Origin: Bacteroidales bacterium UBA4070
Lineage (GTDB): Bacteria > Bacteroidota > Bacteroidia > Bacteroidales > VadinHA17
Length of the DNA: 26,151 nucleotides
Assembly (NCBI GenBank): GCA_002383485.1
Contig: DFYY01000030.1
Span: forward strand, 163-26,313
Direction of reading: 5' to 3'
Positions 16,231 through 24,630 of the stretch are shown in pieces (position 1 is the first letter of the stretch; each line of letters opens with the position of its first letter). Made by a program: the position numbers and the translations under genes. Below the pieces are notes generated by a model. It saw only the letters and a list, made by a program, of their open reading frames with translations, was not told the origin of the DNA and did not search any database.

Positions 16231-17037
16231 TTATCCCTGTGTCACTGTACCTGTGGCATAATCAAGTTCAGAGCCGAAAAGGCTGTGCGGAATGGAGTAA
16301 ACAAGCAGCAGAATCACGGCTGCTGCAATGATATAGCCGGGACGGTCCTTTTTACGGTTCATGACAACTGCAAGTATCCAGGCAAAGACTGCAATAAGAG
16401 TCTTATTGTCAGTAAGATCCCATCCAAACGGAATGCCTGTCCAGAGGTCGCCGAAAGCGTATTTCTGCACCAGCGGACCCAGCACCACGCCTCCTGCCAG
16501 CAGCAACCAGAGAGCCCATCGGCCGTGTCTTTTCCAGGTGCCTGATCCGGCTGCGGCAGCTATCCCGGCCAGGTTCGAAAGCAGCATGGCAAAAAACATG
16601 ATCAGTATATGCGGTATCATAATCACCGCCGGCACGTTACCCTTAAATCTTATCACAACCGGTTTCTCCTTCATAATTACAGTCTCGACACCTGACGGAT
16701 CGGTCAGTACAACATAGTACTCCAGCTTGCCGGCAGCAGGCTGGGAGGGAAGCTCGCCAGCCAGGCTGGTTCCGTCATGTTTCATCTGAACCGCAGTCCA
16801 CTCTTCGTTCACCCTGAAGCGACGGTAATGAAGCGTGCCCGTGATCTCCGCCGGCACCTCCAGTTTGATCAGGCACTGAAGGGTGTTGGTCTGACTGCGC
16901 TTAAGCGCGAAGGAGTATTCTGCTCCGTTAAGTGTCACAGAACTCCTGAGGGGATATGTCGGACCTGTCGTCCTCTGGTACATCGCGGCTGCCAGTGTGA
17001 TTATTATGGCTATGGTCCAGAAAAGAAAATTCTTCAT
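16231..17037 (-). CDS. Multi-pass membrane protein of unknown function
   Basis: The protein has 268 residues. An N-terminal membrane segment or signal anchor (residues 5-20) leads to a ~110-residue extracytoplasmic beta-rich domain (LHYRRFRVNEEWTAVQM; LEYYVVLTDPSG). Four to five further membrane segments follow (VIMIPHILIMFFAMLLSNLA; ALWLLLAGGVVLGPLV; TLIAVFAWILAVVM; YIIAAAVILLLVYSIP). The loop FGDLWTGIPFGWDLTDNK contains conserved-looking Trp and Asp residues. I do not recognise a named family. It lies 21 nt downstream of the M28-PDZ peptidase gene on the same strand, so they are probably co-transcribed. Confidence 0.8.
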   Translation of the reverse strand: MKNFLFWTIAIIITLAAAMYQRTTGPTYPLRSSVTLNGAEYSFALKRSQTNTLQCLIKLEVPAEITGTLHYRRFRVNEEWTAVQMKHDGTSLAGELPSQPAAGKLEYYVVLTDPSGVETVIMKEKPVVIRFKGNVPAVIMIPHILIMFFAMLLSNLAGIAAAAGSGTWKRHGRWALWLLLAGGVVLGPLVQKYAFGDLWTGIPFGWDLTDNKTLIAVFAWILAVVMNRKKDRPGYIIAAAVILLLVYSIPHSLFGSELDYATGTVTQG

Positions 17038-17058
17038 TGTGATTATGCTGTTTAAATG

Positions 17059-18825
17059 TTATAACTGAATTATCAGGACCTCCCTGGTCCCATTGCGCAA
17101 TACCTCAACCGAAACAGTCTGACCTGCCTTCAGCTGACCGAGCCTGAACATGTAGTCCTCAATATTGGAAACAGGCTTGCTGTCTATCGCAACAATGATG
17201 TCACCCTTCTGCATTCCGCCAAGAGCTGCCGGTTTGCCGGGCGTGACGAAGTCGGCCCTGAGCCCGTTGGTGACGTTGCCTGCAAAGTCGGGCATGATCC
17301 CGAATGTGATACCTCTCCTGCGACTCATGGGACCCGCAGGCTCCCTGGGACCTGCCTCGGTGAAGGCAAGCCTTTCAGGCGAATCGGCCACGGAGGAAAC
17401 AACTCCGTAGAGAAGATCTCCCACCTTTACCATACCCTCGTAGTTGAGTTTGTCCGGTGTATCAGCCGGCGTGTGGTAATCGAGATGCGCTCCCGTGGTG
17501 ACAGAAAGCACCGGGATATTCTTTCCGTAAAACGAAGAGTGGTCCGAGGGACCGTATCCCTCTGAAGTAAAGGAGAGCCTTACTGCCGATGTATCACTGT
17601 ATGCAAGCACCGTGTCGCGAAGACCGGCAGCAGTACCGACACCGGCTACCTGAAGCCCGTTTCCCTCTTTCATCCGACCCACCATGTCAAGATTGATCAT
17701 CAGGTTAACCGCAGCAGGGTCAATACCCATGTTATCAACGAAATGCTTTGATCCCAGCAGTCCCATCTCCTCGGCTGCGAAGGCAACGAACATGATGCTC
17801 CGCGAGAACGGTTCGCCGGCTGCAGCCAATCGCTCTGCCATCTCAATCATCAGCGCCACCCCGGAGGCATTGTCGTCAGCACCGTAATGGATTGCAACAG
17901 TGTCAGGAACCCTGCTTGATGACCCCTGACCACCCATTCCAAGGTGATCATGGTGTGCTCCGATTATGATATATTCATCAGGAGCTGAGGAACCTGGCAG
18001 CATCATTACAACATTTGAGGTGACAGCCTCCTTCTTATTTACATCTGCCGATGCATCAACTTCTGTGAGCGTAGCGAAGACGGCCCTGGAATCCGTTTCT
18101 GCTGACCGCTTCTCCAGTTCACTGAGAGTCATGAAAGAGTCCTTCAGGATTGAGTCAGCCACGCTTCTTTTCACCTGCAACACCGGTAATCCCGATCTTG
18201 CTTCGCTGCGTGACGGTCTGTCAAGGTTATCACCCGGATCCCACTTCTCGCCGGATACAAGCAGTACCCCGGAAGCGCCTTTCTCCCTTGCATTCAGTAC
18301 CTTTATGCGGTCAGAACTCAGCCGCCCGTAACCGGCCGCAGCAGGATCGGATTCGGGATAACCCCTCAGAACCAGCGCCCACTTACCCGGGAGATCCAGT
18401 CCTGAAAAATCATCACGGTGAAGTGTGTCCCCTGATGGCAACAGTCCGTATCCGCAGAAGACCACCGGGGCCGCCAGGGATGCGTTGGCAGAAAGGGCAA
18501 GCGGCATAAAGTCAGTCCCGGCAAGGTACTCGCGGCCGTTAACTGCCATGCGGTTGTTACTGCCCGGCTCCACGGCCACATTCACGCTGAACGGCTGCAG
18601 CCCGTTGCCTGCGAAGGGTCTGGCACCTGCCTTCTTCAGCTCATCACGGATGTACAGTGCGGCAAGCGAGTCGCCAGCAGTGCCCGTGCCCCTTCCTGAA
18701 AACTGTTCGGAAGCCAGCCGCCCGGCGATAATTGAAAGTTCATCCGGTATGATCGCTGCCTTCCTGCCGGTACCGGCACAGGCAGTCATTGCAATGGCGG
18801 CACATATTATGAAAACAATTCTCAT
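17059..18825 (-). CDS. M28 family aminopeptidase-like lipoprotein with C-terminal PDZ domain
   Basis: The protein has 588 residues. A lipoprotein-type signal (hydrophobic run then MTAC-AG, Cys16) predicts a lipid anchor. Residues ~115-255 form a PA-like insert. The M28 catalytic site is complete: His291 (GAHHDHLG), Asp318 (GADDNASG), Glu352/353 (AAEEMGLLGS), Asp380 (INLDMVGR) and His451 (DYHTPADTPDKL). A PDZ domain covers ~505-588 (GLRADFVTPGKPAALGGMQKGDIIVAI). The M28-PA-PDZ architecture is known in Bacteroidota. It probably trims peptides at the envelope. It is followed after 21 nt by the membrane protein gene at 16231-17037. Confidence 0.93.
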   Translation of the reverse strand: MRIVFIICAAIAMTACAGTGRKAAIIPDELSIIAGRLASEQFSGRGTGTAGDSLAALYIRDELKKAGARPFAGNGLQPFSVNVAVEPGSNNRMAVNGREYLAGTDFMPLALSANASLAAPVVFCGYGLLPSGDTLHRDDFSGLDLPGKWALVLRGYPESDPAAAGYGRLSSDRIKVLNAREKGASGVLLVSGEKWDPGDNLDRPSRSEARSGLPVLQVKRSVADSILKDSFMTLSELEKRSAETDSRAVFATLTEVDASADVNKKEAVTSNVVMMLPGSSAPDEYIIIGAHHDHLGMGGQGSSSRVPDTVAIHYGADDNASGVALMIEMAERLAAAGEPFSRSIMFVAFAAEEMGLLGSKHFVDNMGIDPAAVNLMINLDMVGRMKEGNGLQVAGVGTAAGLRDTVLAYSDTSAVRLSFTSEGYGPSDHSSFYGKNIPVLSVTTGAHLDYHTPADTPDKLNYEGMVKVGDLLYGVVSSVADSPERLAFTEAGPREPAGPMSRRRGITFGIMPDFAGNVTNGLRADFVTPGKPAALGGMQKGDIIVAIDSKPVSNIEDYMFRLGQLKAGQTVSVEVLRNGTREVLIIQL

Positions 18826-18920
18826 GAGTCATTTTTTTGTGCCGGTAAAAATAGCAATCTTTTCATACCATATGAGTGTGATATTTGATATGAGTCGCCG
18901 GCGGGTTGAGGTCTGCATAA

Positions 18921-18962
18921 AAACAGCCTGCCGGGAAGGTAATGACGGTACCCTCCCGGCAG
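18921..18962 (-). terminator. Terminator of rocD
   Basis: CTGCCGGGAAGGTA (18928-18941) pairs with TACCCTCCCGGCAG (18949-18962) with one mismatch in 14 bp. On the minus strand the stem is followed by GCTGTTTTTA, giving a T run. It lies ~35 nt past the rocD stop at 18998. Confidence 0.8.
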
Positions 18963-18997
18963 TATGTTTCATATTCTGTTAAATTTAAGCCATGATA

Positions 18998-20209
18998 TCA
19001 GCTGAACTGAAGTATAGCTTTTTTTATCAGAGATATAGCGTCCATGAGTTGCTCCTCTGTGATGACAAGGGGAGGAGCGAACCGTATTATGTGACTGTGG
19101 GTCGGTTTGGCCAGCACGCCCAGTTCCTTCATGGCAAGGCATACATCCCATGCCTCCTTGCCGTTCTTCGGTCTGATGACGATTGCATTCAGCAGACCCT
19201 TGCCCCGGACCAGTTCAATCATGTCTGACTTCAATGCCCTCATCTCCTCGCGGAAGATCTTTCCAAGTCTTTCAGCCTTCTCTGCCAGATGTTCGTCGCG
19301 GACCACCTCGAGGGCGGCTATGGCCACCTTGCATGCCAGTGGGTTGCCGCCGAAGGTAGAACCGTGCTCACCCGGCTTGATTGTCATCATTATCTCATTA
19401 TCAGCCAGCACGGCAGATACGGGCAGCACACCTCCGGAAAGGGCCTTGCCCAGGATGAGGATGTCAGGCCTGACTCCCTCATGGTCACACGCCAGGAGCT
19501 TGCCGGTACGGGCTATGCCGGTCTGCACCTCATCGGCAATGAACAGCACATTGTGTTTTTTGCAGAGGTCATAAGCTTTTTTGATATAGCCCTCATCGGG
19601 AACAAAGACACCTGCTTCGCCCTGGATGGGCTCAACGAGGAATCCTGCCACGTCAGGATCAGCCAGCGCTTTTTCGAGGGCGGGCAGATCATTGTAGGGT
19701 ATCGTAATGAAACCGGGGGTGAAGGGACCGTAATCCTTACGTGCATCCGGATCAGTTGACATGGAGACAATAGTAATTGTACGGCCATGGAAATTGCCCT
19801 CGCAGACAATGATCTTCGCCCTGTCCTGCCTGATGCCCTTGACCAGGTAAGCCCATTTGCGGCAGAGCTTCAGGGCGGTCTCATCACCCTCGGCTCCCGT
19901 ATTCATAGGGAGGACCTTGTCGTAGCCGAAATACTTCGTTACATACTCTTCGTACTCACCGAGAACTGAATTGAAAAAAGCCCTCGAGGTGAGAGTCAGT
20001 TTTGACGCCTGCCCTGTAAGCGCTCCTATGATCTTCGGATGGCAGTGTCCCTGGTTCACGGCTGAATAGGCCGAGAGAAAATCGTAGTAACGTTTCCCTT
20101 CCACATCCCATACGAAAGGTCCTTCGCCCCGGTCAAGCACCACGGGCAGCGGGTGGTAGTTATGTGCTCCGAATTTCTCTTCTCTTTCAATGTAATCATG
20201 GGATTTCAT
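18998..20209 (-). CDS. rocD: Ornithine--oxo-acid aminotransferase
   Basis: A class III PLP aminotransferase of 403 residues, counted from MKSHDYIEREEKFGAHNYHP (20209). This is the usual N-terminus of Bacteroidota RocD; ATGs at 20242 and 20260 would add 11-17 atypical residues. Family marks: YYDFLSAYSAVNQGHCHPKI, MNTGAEGDETALKLCRKWAY, NFHGRTITIVSMSTD, EPIQGEAGVFVPDEGY, ADEVQTGIARTGKLLA and PLP lysine 255 in LILGKALSGGVLP. It converts ornithine and 2-oxoglutarate to glutamate semialdehyde and glutamate, linking arginine and proline metabolism in the cytoplasm. trmD ends 80 nt upstream on the same strand, so read-through is possible. A strong terminator follows. Confidence 0.95.
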   Translation of the reverse strand: MKSHDYIEREEKFGAHNYHPLPVVLDRGEGPFVWDVEGKRYYDFLSAYSAVNQGHCHPKIIGALTGQASKLTLTSRAFFNSVLGEYEEYVTKYFGYDKVLPMNTGAEGDETALKLCRKWAYLVKGIRQDRAKIIVCEGNFHGRTITIVSMSTDPDARKDYGPFTPGFITIPYNDLPALEKALADPDVAGFLVEPIQGEAGVFVPDEGYIKKAYDLCKKHNVLFIADEVQTGIARTGKLLACDHEGVRPDILILGKALSGGVLPVSAVLADNEIMMTIKPGEHGSTFGGNPLACKVAIAALEVVRDEHLAEKAERLGKIFREEMRALKSDMIELVRGKGLLNAIVIRPKNGKEAWDVCLAMKELGVLAKPTHSHIIRFAPPLVITEEQLMDAISLIKKAILQFS

Positions 20210-20289
20210 ATCGCAATATTTTATGGTTTTATATTCTTTCATAGTGAGGCAATGATACAAACCTTTTTCGACAAAAAGAATAAGAGGAA

Positions 20290-20976
20290 TCAGCTTTCTT
20301 CTTCGCCGAGAAGATCGGGCCTTCTTTCGCGGGTCCTGCTGATCGACTGTTCAAAACGCCACTTCTCAATCTCCGGAGTATTTCCGCCCGTGAGGATTTC
20401 AGGGACTTTCCATCCTCTGAAGTCCGCAGGCCTGGTGTATTGCGGGGGTGCAAGGAGGCCGTCCTGGAATGAGTCGGAGAGAGCCGATTCAGAGTCGGAA
20501 ATGGCTCCGGGAAGCAGCCTGACAATGGCATCCGTAATTACCGCCGCAGGCAGTTCGCCGCCGGTAAGTACATAGTCGCCTATCGAGATCTCGCGAGTGA
20601 TGAGATGATCCCTGATACGCTGATCAATTCCTTTGTAATGACCTGCCAGGATGATAATGTTCTCCTTCATTGAGAGTTGGTTTGCCATCGGCTGTGTAAA
20701 GCGGATTCCGTCGGGAGAGGTGTAGATGATCTCGTCATAATGGCGCCGGGAAGTGAGATCAGTGATGCAGTTGTATACCGGTTCAATCATCATTACCATC
20801 CCTGCGCCACCGCCAAATGGGTAGTCATCTACACTCCTGTGTTTGTCAGCAGAATAGTCACGCAGGCTGATGATGTTAATCTCAGCTATACCCTTCTCCC
20901 TTGCCCGCTTCACGATTGATTCATCCAGCGGGCTGCGAAGGAGTTCGGGCAGTACCGTGATAATGTCAATTCTCAT
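20290..20976 (-). CDS. trmD: tRNA (guanine-N1)-methyltransferase
   Basis: From MRIDIITVLPELL (20976) it has 228 residues, the family's normal size. The open frame extends 24 codons further upstream with no matching family sequence. The SPOUT trefoil-knot SAM-binding motifs are visible: DDYPFGGGAGMVMMIEPV, IIILAGHYKGIDQRI and ISIGDYVLTGGELPA. The interdomain catalytic region reads SALSDSFQDGLLAPPQYTRP. It methylates G37 of tRNAs reading CNN codons, preventing +1 frameshifting. Here it is separated from the rpsP-rimM-rplS group that it accompanies in many bacteria, as is usual in Bacteroidota. Divergent from the DUF1508 gene. Confidence 0.96.
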   Translation of the reverse strand: MRIDIITVLPELLRSPLDESIVKRAREKGIAEINIISLRDYSADKHRSVDDYPFGGGAGMVMMIEPVYNCITDLTSRRHYDEIIYTSPDGIRFTQPMANQLSMKENIIILAGHYKGIDQRIRDHLITREISIGDYVLTGGELPAAVITDAIVRLLPGAISDSESALSDSFQDGLLAPPQYTRPADFRGWKVPEILTGGNTPEIEKWRFEQSISRTRERRPDLLGEEES

Positions 20977-20986
20977 ATAATTCCTG

Positions 20987-21021
20987 TTTGGTAAATCTAA
21001 TATTGTTTTTTTGTATATTTG
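20987..21021 (+). promoter_or_regulatory. Candidate promoter for the DUF1508 gene
   Basis: TATATTTG (21014-21021) matches TAnnTTTG exactly. A TTTG occurs at 20987-20990, 23 nt upstream, slightly wider than usual. The 87-nt intergenic region is shared with the divergent trmD start. Confidence 0.5.
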
Positions 21022-21063
21022 AAATTGACAAGTCAAAATTAACCACAATCAAAAATTTAGAAC

Positions 21064-21399
21064 ATGGGAAAATTTGTTATCTCGAAAAGGAAGAACGGTG
21101 AGTTTCAGTTCAATCTGCTTGCCGGCAATGGCCAGGTCATTCTTACCAGCGAGGGTTACGCTTCAAAGCCTTCCTGCATGAACGGAGTCAAGTCTGTCAT
21201 GAAGAATGCTGCCGATGCGAAGAGATTTGAGGCCAAGGTTGCCAAGAACGGCAAGTTTCACTTTAACCTGAAGGCAGGTAATGGCCAGGTTATTGGCAAA
21301 AGCGAAATGTACGAGTCAGAGTCGAGCTGTGAAAGCGGCATTACATCGGTGAAGAAGAACGCCACCGGTGCAACGGTTGATGACCAGACAAAGGCATAA
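21064..21399 (+). CDS. DUF1508 (YegP/UPF0339-like) protein with two repeats
   Basis: A 111-residue protein made of two ~50-residue DUF1508 repeats. The first reads KFVISKRKNGEFQFNLLAGN, then GQVILTSEGY, and SKPSCMNGVKSVMKNA. The second reads RFEAKVAKNGKFHFNLKAGN, then GQVIGKSEMY, and SESSCESGITSVKKNA. There is no signal peptide, so it is cytoplasmic. E. coli YegP has the same tandem layout; its biochemical role is not established. It is monocistronic. Its stop codon directly abuts that of the convergent amidohydrolase gene. Confidence 0.93.
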   Translation: MGKFVISKRKNGEFQFNLLAGNGQVILTSEGYASKPSCMNGVKSVMKNAADAKRFEAKVAKNGKFHFNLKAGNGQVIGKSEMYESESSCESGITSVKKNATGATVDDQTKA

Positions 21400-23088
21400 C
21401 TACTTTTTCCTTTCGAAGACGATTTTACCGTCGACTACTGTGTAATCTGCTTTAACTGACATAATCATCTCCTCAGGAATATTGAAGATATCTTCTGAGA
21501 GGATGGTTATATCTGCTAAATAGCCTTCCTTAAGCATCCCTTTTCTATCTTCCATGAACTGTGCGTAGGCAGCTCCCAGGGTATAATATTCAACTGCTTT
21601 TTCCATGGTGATCTTCTCCATCGGCAACCACCCTTCTCCCTCTTCTCCCTTGCGGTCTTTTCTCGTTACCGAAGCATAAAGTCCCTCCATCGGGTTGATG
21701 GGCTCTACCGAGTAATCAGTGCCGAATGCAAGCTTTGCTCCGCTGTTAGCCAGGCTCTTCCATGCATATGCCCAGCGGCTGCGTTCAGCACCTATCCGTT
21801 TCTCGGCGAACCTCTTATCCGTGATGCAATGCACAGGCTGCATCGACGGAATAACTCCAAGGGCGCTGAAACGGGGGATATCCTCTTCAATCAGTATCTG
21901 GGCATGTTCAGACCGGTGGCGGCTGTCACGCACACCGTTGACCTCACGGGCCTTTTCATAGGCGTTCAGGATCCAGTTGTTTGCCTTTGGACCGATGGCA
22001 TGGATCCCTATCTGAAAACCATGGCTGTCGGCTGCCAGTACCTTTGCCTCAAGTTCTTCGTAGCTCATCTGCGGAAGCCCGGTCTTGTCAGGCTCATCAG
22101 CGAAGGGCTCGAACATCATGGCCGTGGCTGAACCAAGTGTGCCGTCCATGAAATCCTTCAGGTACCCGAACCGTATCCAGTCACCGGATGCCGGATATTT
22201 ATTCTTCATCTCTTCATATTTGGAAAGACGGTCCGGATCTGAAGTCAGCTCACCGCCTATGTCGATGCGGCAGGTCAGCCTTCCCTGTCCCATAATGGAG
22301 TCATACATGTCAAAATCGGCACTGCCGGGAATCTGGATGCTCGTTATCCCGCTCTCAGCTGCCATCTGCAGCGCCATCAGGTACCCGGTCCATTCTCTTT
22401 CGCGCTCCTCCTCCTCTGTCCTTTTAACTTCGATGGCACCGGTATGGATCAGTGACATGGCGCTCTCCTTAAGTATACCCGTGGGCTCACCAGTGACCGG
22501 ATCACGCATAATTGCACCACCAAAAGGGTCCGGAGTATCCTTTGTTATGCCTGACTGCTTCAGTACAAAGCTGTTAACCAGGGCACTGTGACCATCCGTA
22601 CGACGCAGCACAACCGGATTGTCAGGGGAGACGGCGTCAACCAGATCCTTCGTTGGCCATTCCCTGGTGCTGAACATCTCATGCTCCCAGTGGCCACCGT
22701 AAATGAGTTCACCCTTCTTTACCCTGCCTGTCTGCTCCTTTACCTTCGCGGTAATGACAGAAGGATCCGTCGTATACCTCAGCTCAATGTAGTCAGGATC
22801 AAGAGGGCCGAAGTGCGCGTGCGCATCATTAAAGCCCGGAATGACAGCTCTTCCAGCAGCATCTATAACCTTTGTGACCGCCGGGTCAATGTGCCTGCTT
22901 ATCTCCTTCGCGGTGCCAACCGCCAGTATACTGTTTCCCTTTACCGCTATTGCTTCGGCATGAAGAGCTGACGGATCAGCAGTGAATACCTTTCCTCCGG
23001 TGATGACAAGATCAGCCTTCTCAGTCCGCCCGCAGCCTGAAGCAATAACCATCAGTAACGCCATAATCAGTAATATTCCCTGTTTCAT
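21400..23088 (-). CDS. Lipoprotein amidohydrolase, YtcJ-like (Amidohydro_3)
   Basis: From MKQGILLIMALLMVIASGCG (23088) it has 562 residues. That start gives a clean lipoprotein signal with Cys19; ATGs 5 and 15 codons upstream also exist. It is a metal-dependent hydrolase of the amidohydrolase superfamily. There is a beta-sandwich N-terminal part (DLVITGGKVFTADPSALHAE). Then come the HxH metal motif in PGFNDAHAHFGP (His90/His92), the IGIHAIGPKANNWIL and RHRSEHAQIL histidines, and the C-terminal FGTDYSVEPINPMEGLYASV motif. YtcJ-type enzymes act on exocyclic N-acyl or N-formyl amides; the substrate here is unknown. Divergent from the MFS transporter gene across a ~100-nt shared upstream region, which suggests a functional link. 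Confidence 0.92.
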   Translation of the reverse strand: MKQGILLIMALLMVIASGCGRTEKADLVITGGKVFTADPSALHAEAIAVKGNSILAVGTAKEISRHIDPAVTKVIDAAGRAVIPGFNDAHAHFGPLDPDYIELRYTTDPSVITAKVKEQTGRVKKGELIYGGHWEHEMFSTREWPTKDLVDAVSPDNPVVLRRTDGHSALVNSFVLKQSGITKDTPDPFGGAIMRDPVTGEPTGILKESAMSLIHTGAIEVKRTEEEEREREWTGYLMALQMAAESGITSIQIPGSADFDMYDSIMGQGRLTCRIDIGGELTSDPDRLSKYEEMKNKYPASGDWIRFGYLKDFMDGTLGSATAMMFEPFADEPDKTGLPQMSYEELEAKVLAADSHGFQIGIHAIGPKANNWILNAYEKAREVNGVRDSRHRSEHAQILIEEDIPRFSALGVIPSMQPVHCITDKRFAEKRIGAERSRWAYAWKSLANSGAKLAFGTDYSVEPINPMEGLYASVTRKDRKGEEGEGWLPMEKITMEKAVEYYTLGAAYAQFMEDRKGMLKEGYLADITILSEDIFNIPEEMIMSVKADYTVVDGKIVFERKK

Positions 23089-23185
23089 AATAACGATTTT
23101 CATAAAACCGGTGCAAGATATGAAAATAGACATTATTTTAGATGTTCATTTTCCTATGAACATAAACTCCAATATTCAAGAACCT

Positions 23186-24472
23186 ATGAAAAGCAAGGTT
23201 ATTCCACCCGGCTACCTCTTTACCAAAAGGTATTCCAATTATGTTTTCATGCTCCTGTTTCTTCTGTACCTGTTTGATTATGCCGACAGGATGGTGGTCA
23301 GCTCGATGTTTTCCTACATCCAGGCCGATCTGGGTATAAATGATTTTCAGTCAGGCTGGCTGGTTTCAGTAATATATCTGACAATTGGCATTATGACTTT
23401 CCCGATCTCCCTGGTCATTGACAGGTGGAGCAGGACCAAGACAGTAGGTATAATGGCCATCGTCTGGAGCCTTGCAACACTCCTGTGCGCCTTCACCGGC
23501 AACTATGTCCAGCTTTTTATGGCACGTGTGCTCATAGGATTCGGAGAGGCCGGGTATGCCCCTGGCGGCAGTGCACTGATCTCAGGGATGTACCCGATGG
23601 AAAAGCGTTCCAAGATGATGGGATTATGGAATGCCTCCATTCCTATCGGGTCTGCCATAGGGGTTACCGCCGGCGGTATCATAGCCAGCAACTGGGGCTG
23701 GAAACATGCCTTCGGACTGGTTGCCATTCCCGGACTTCTCATAGCTATCCTCTTCCTGTTTGTCAAGGATTACAAGACCGTAGCCCTTTCCAGGGTTGAT
23801 GACTCAAACCAGAATATCAAGATGGAAAGGAAGGATATAGTGAAGGAGTTCCTCAGGAAACCATCGGTCATCTTCACATACTTCGCCATGACGGCAATAG
23901 TCTTTGTGACTACCGCCCTCCTGGTCTGGCTTCCGAAGTTCTTCCAGGTCACCAGCGGAATGGATCCCCAAAAGGCAGGAAGCCTGGCAGGAGCAGTTAT
24001 GATGCTGGCACTGGTTGGCGCTCCACTCGGAGGATATATTATTGACCGCTGGAGAAAGACCATGCCTACAGCCAGGATGATCTATCCCGCCATCTCCACA
24101 TTCATCTCGGCACTGCTTCTCTTTCTTGCACTGTATGTCTTCAGGGGAACCGCCCAGATTGTCACTCTCTTCATATTCGGCATTTTTATAATGCAGTTCA
24201 TCAGCGGAGCGGCAGCAGTAACCCAGGACGTGATTCACCCGGGATTGCGTGCAACCTCGTATGCCATAGCAGTGCTGGTGCAGAACCTTCTCGGTTCCTT
24301 CACCGCACCAATTGCACTGGGACGCATATCTGACCTTACAAATATACAGACAGCCATAAGCATCCTTCCGTTCTCATTGCTGCTCGGAGCTCTGCTGTTC
24401 CTGGCAGGTGCCAGGTATTACCTGAAAGATCTGAAAAGGGTTGCACCTGTAACACTGGAAGCACAAAACTGA
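23186..24472 (+). CDS. MFS transporter, spinster-like
   Basis: The open frame reaches back to 22982, inside the oppositely oriented amidohydrolase gene. I choose MKSKVIPPGYLFTKRYSNYV (23186; 428 residues) because it begins just before the first membrane helix; ATGs at 23120 and 23156 remain possible. Twelve hydrophobic segments fit the MFS fold. Helix 1 reads FLLYLFDYADRMVVSSMFSY, the loop 2-3 motif DRWSRTKTV, and helix 5 region RVLIGFGEAGYAPGGSALIS, patterns of spinster/hexuronate-like carriers. The C-half repeats GGYIIDRWRKTMPTARM. It probably moves an organic anion or lipid-like compound across the inner membrane. Likely co-regulated with the divergent amidohydrolase. Confidence 0.9.
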   Translation: MKSKVIPPGYLFTKRYSNYVFMLLFLLYLFDYADRMVVSSMFSYIQADLGINDFQSGWLVSVIYLTIGIMTFPISLVIDRWSRTKTVGIMAIVWSLATLLCAFTGNYVQLFMARVLIGFGEAGYAPGGSALISGMYPMEKRSKMMGLWNASIPIGSAIGVTAGGIIASNWGWKHAFGLVAIPGLLIAILFLFVKDYKTVALSRVDDSNQNIKMERKDIVKEFLRKPSVIFTYFAMTAIVFVTTALLVWLPKFFQVTSGMDPQKAGSLAGAVMMLALVGAPLGGYIIDRWRKTMPTARMIYPAISTFISALLLFLALYVFRGTAQIVTLFIFGIFIMQFISGAAAVTQDVIHPGLRATSYAIAVLVQNLLGSFTAPIALGRISDLTNIQTAISILPFSLLLGALLFLAGARYYLKDLKRVAPVTLEAQN

Positions 24473-24602
24473 AGTTTTCCTTCTGCCGGGGAAAGCATCA
24501 GGAGAGGGGAGAATAATGCCTTATTACCGGTTGACGGAGGCGGAATTAACATTAACCCTCAGTACCTCGGGTCCGTTGCGGGATGAATTAAATTTATTAT
24601 AG

Positions 24603-24610
24603 TAGATTTG
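24603..24610 (+). promoter_or_regulatory. -7 element TAGATTTG of lepB
   Basis: TAGATTTG matches the Bacteroidota TAnnTTTG consensus exactly, 20 nt before the lepB ATG. A GTTG at 24575-24578 could serve as a weak -33 element, 24 nt upstream. The 158-nt gap after the MFS gene otherwise shows no coding sequence and no clear terminator. Confidence 0.6.
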
Positions 24611-24630
24611 CATTCCGAAATAAAAGCAAG

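Noticed and set aside
22982..23185. Upstream extension of the MFS transporter
   Set aside because: Overlaps the N-terminal coding part of the divergent amidohydrolase and does not look like a transporter N-terminus; a start at 23186 (or 23120/23156) is more likely.
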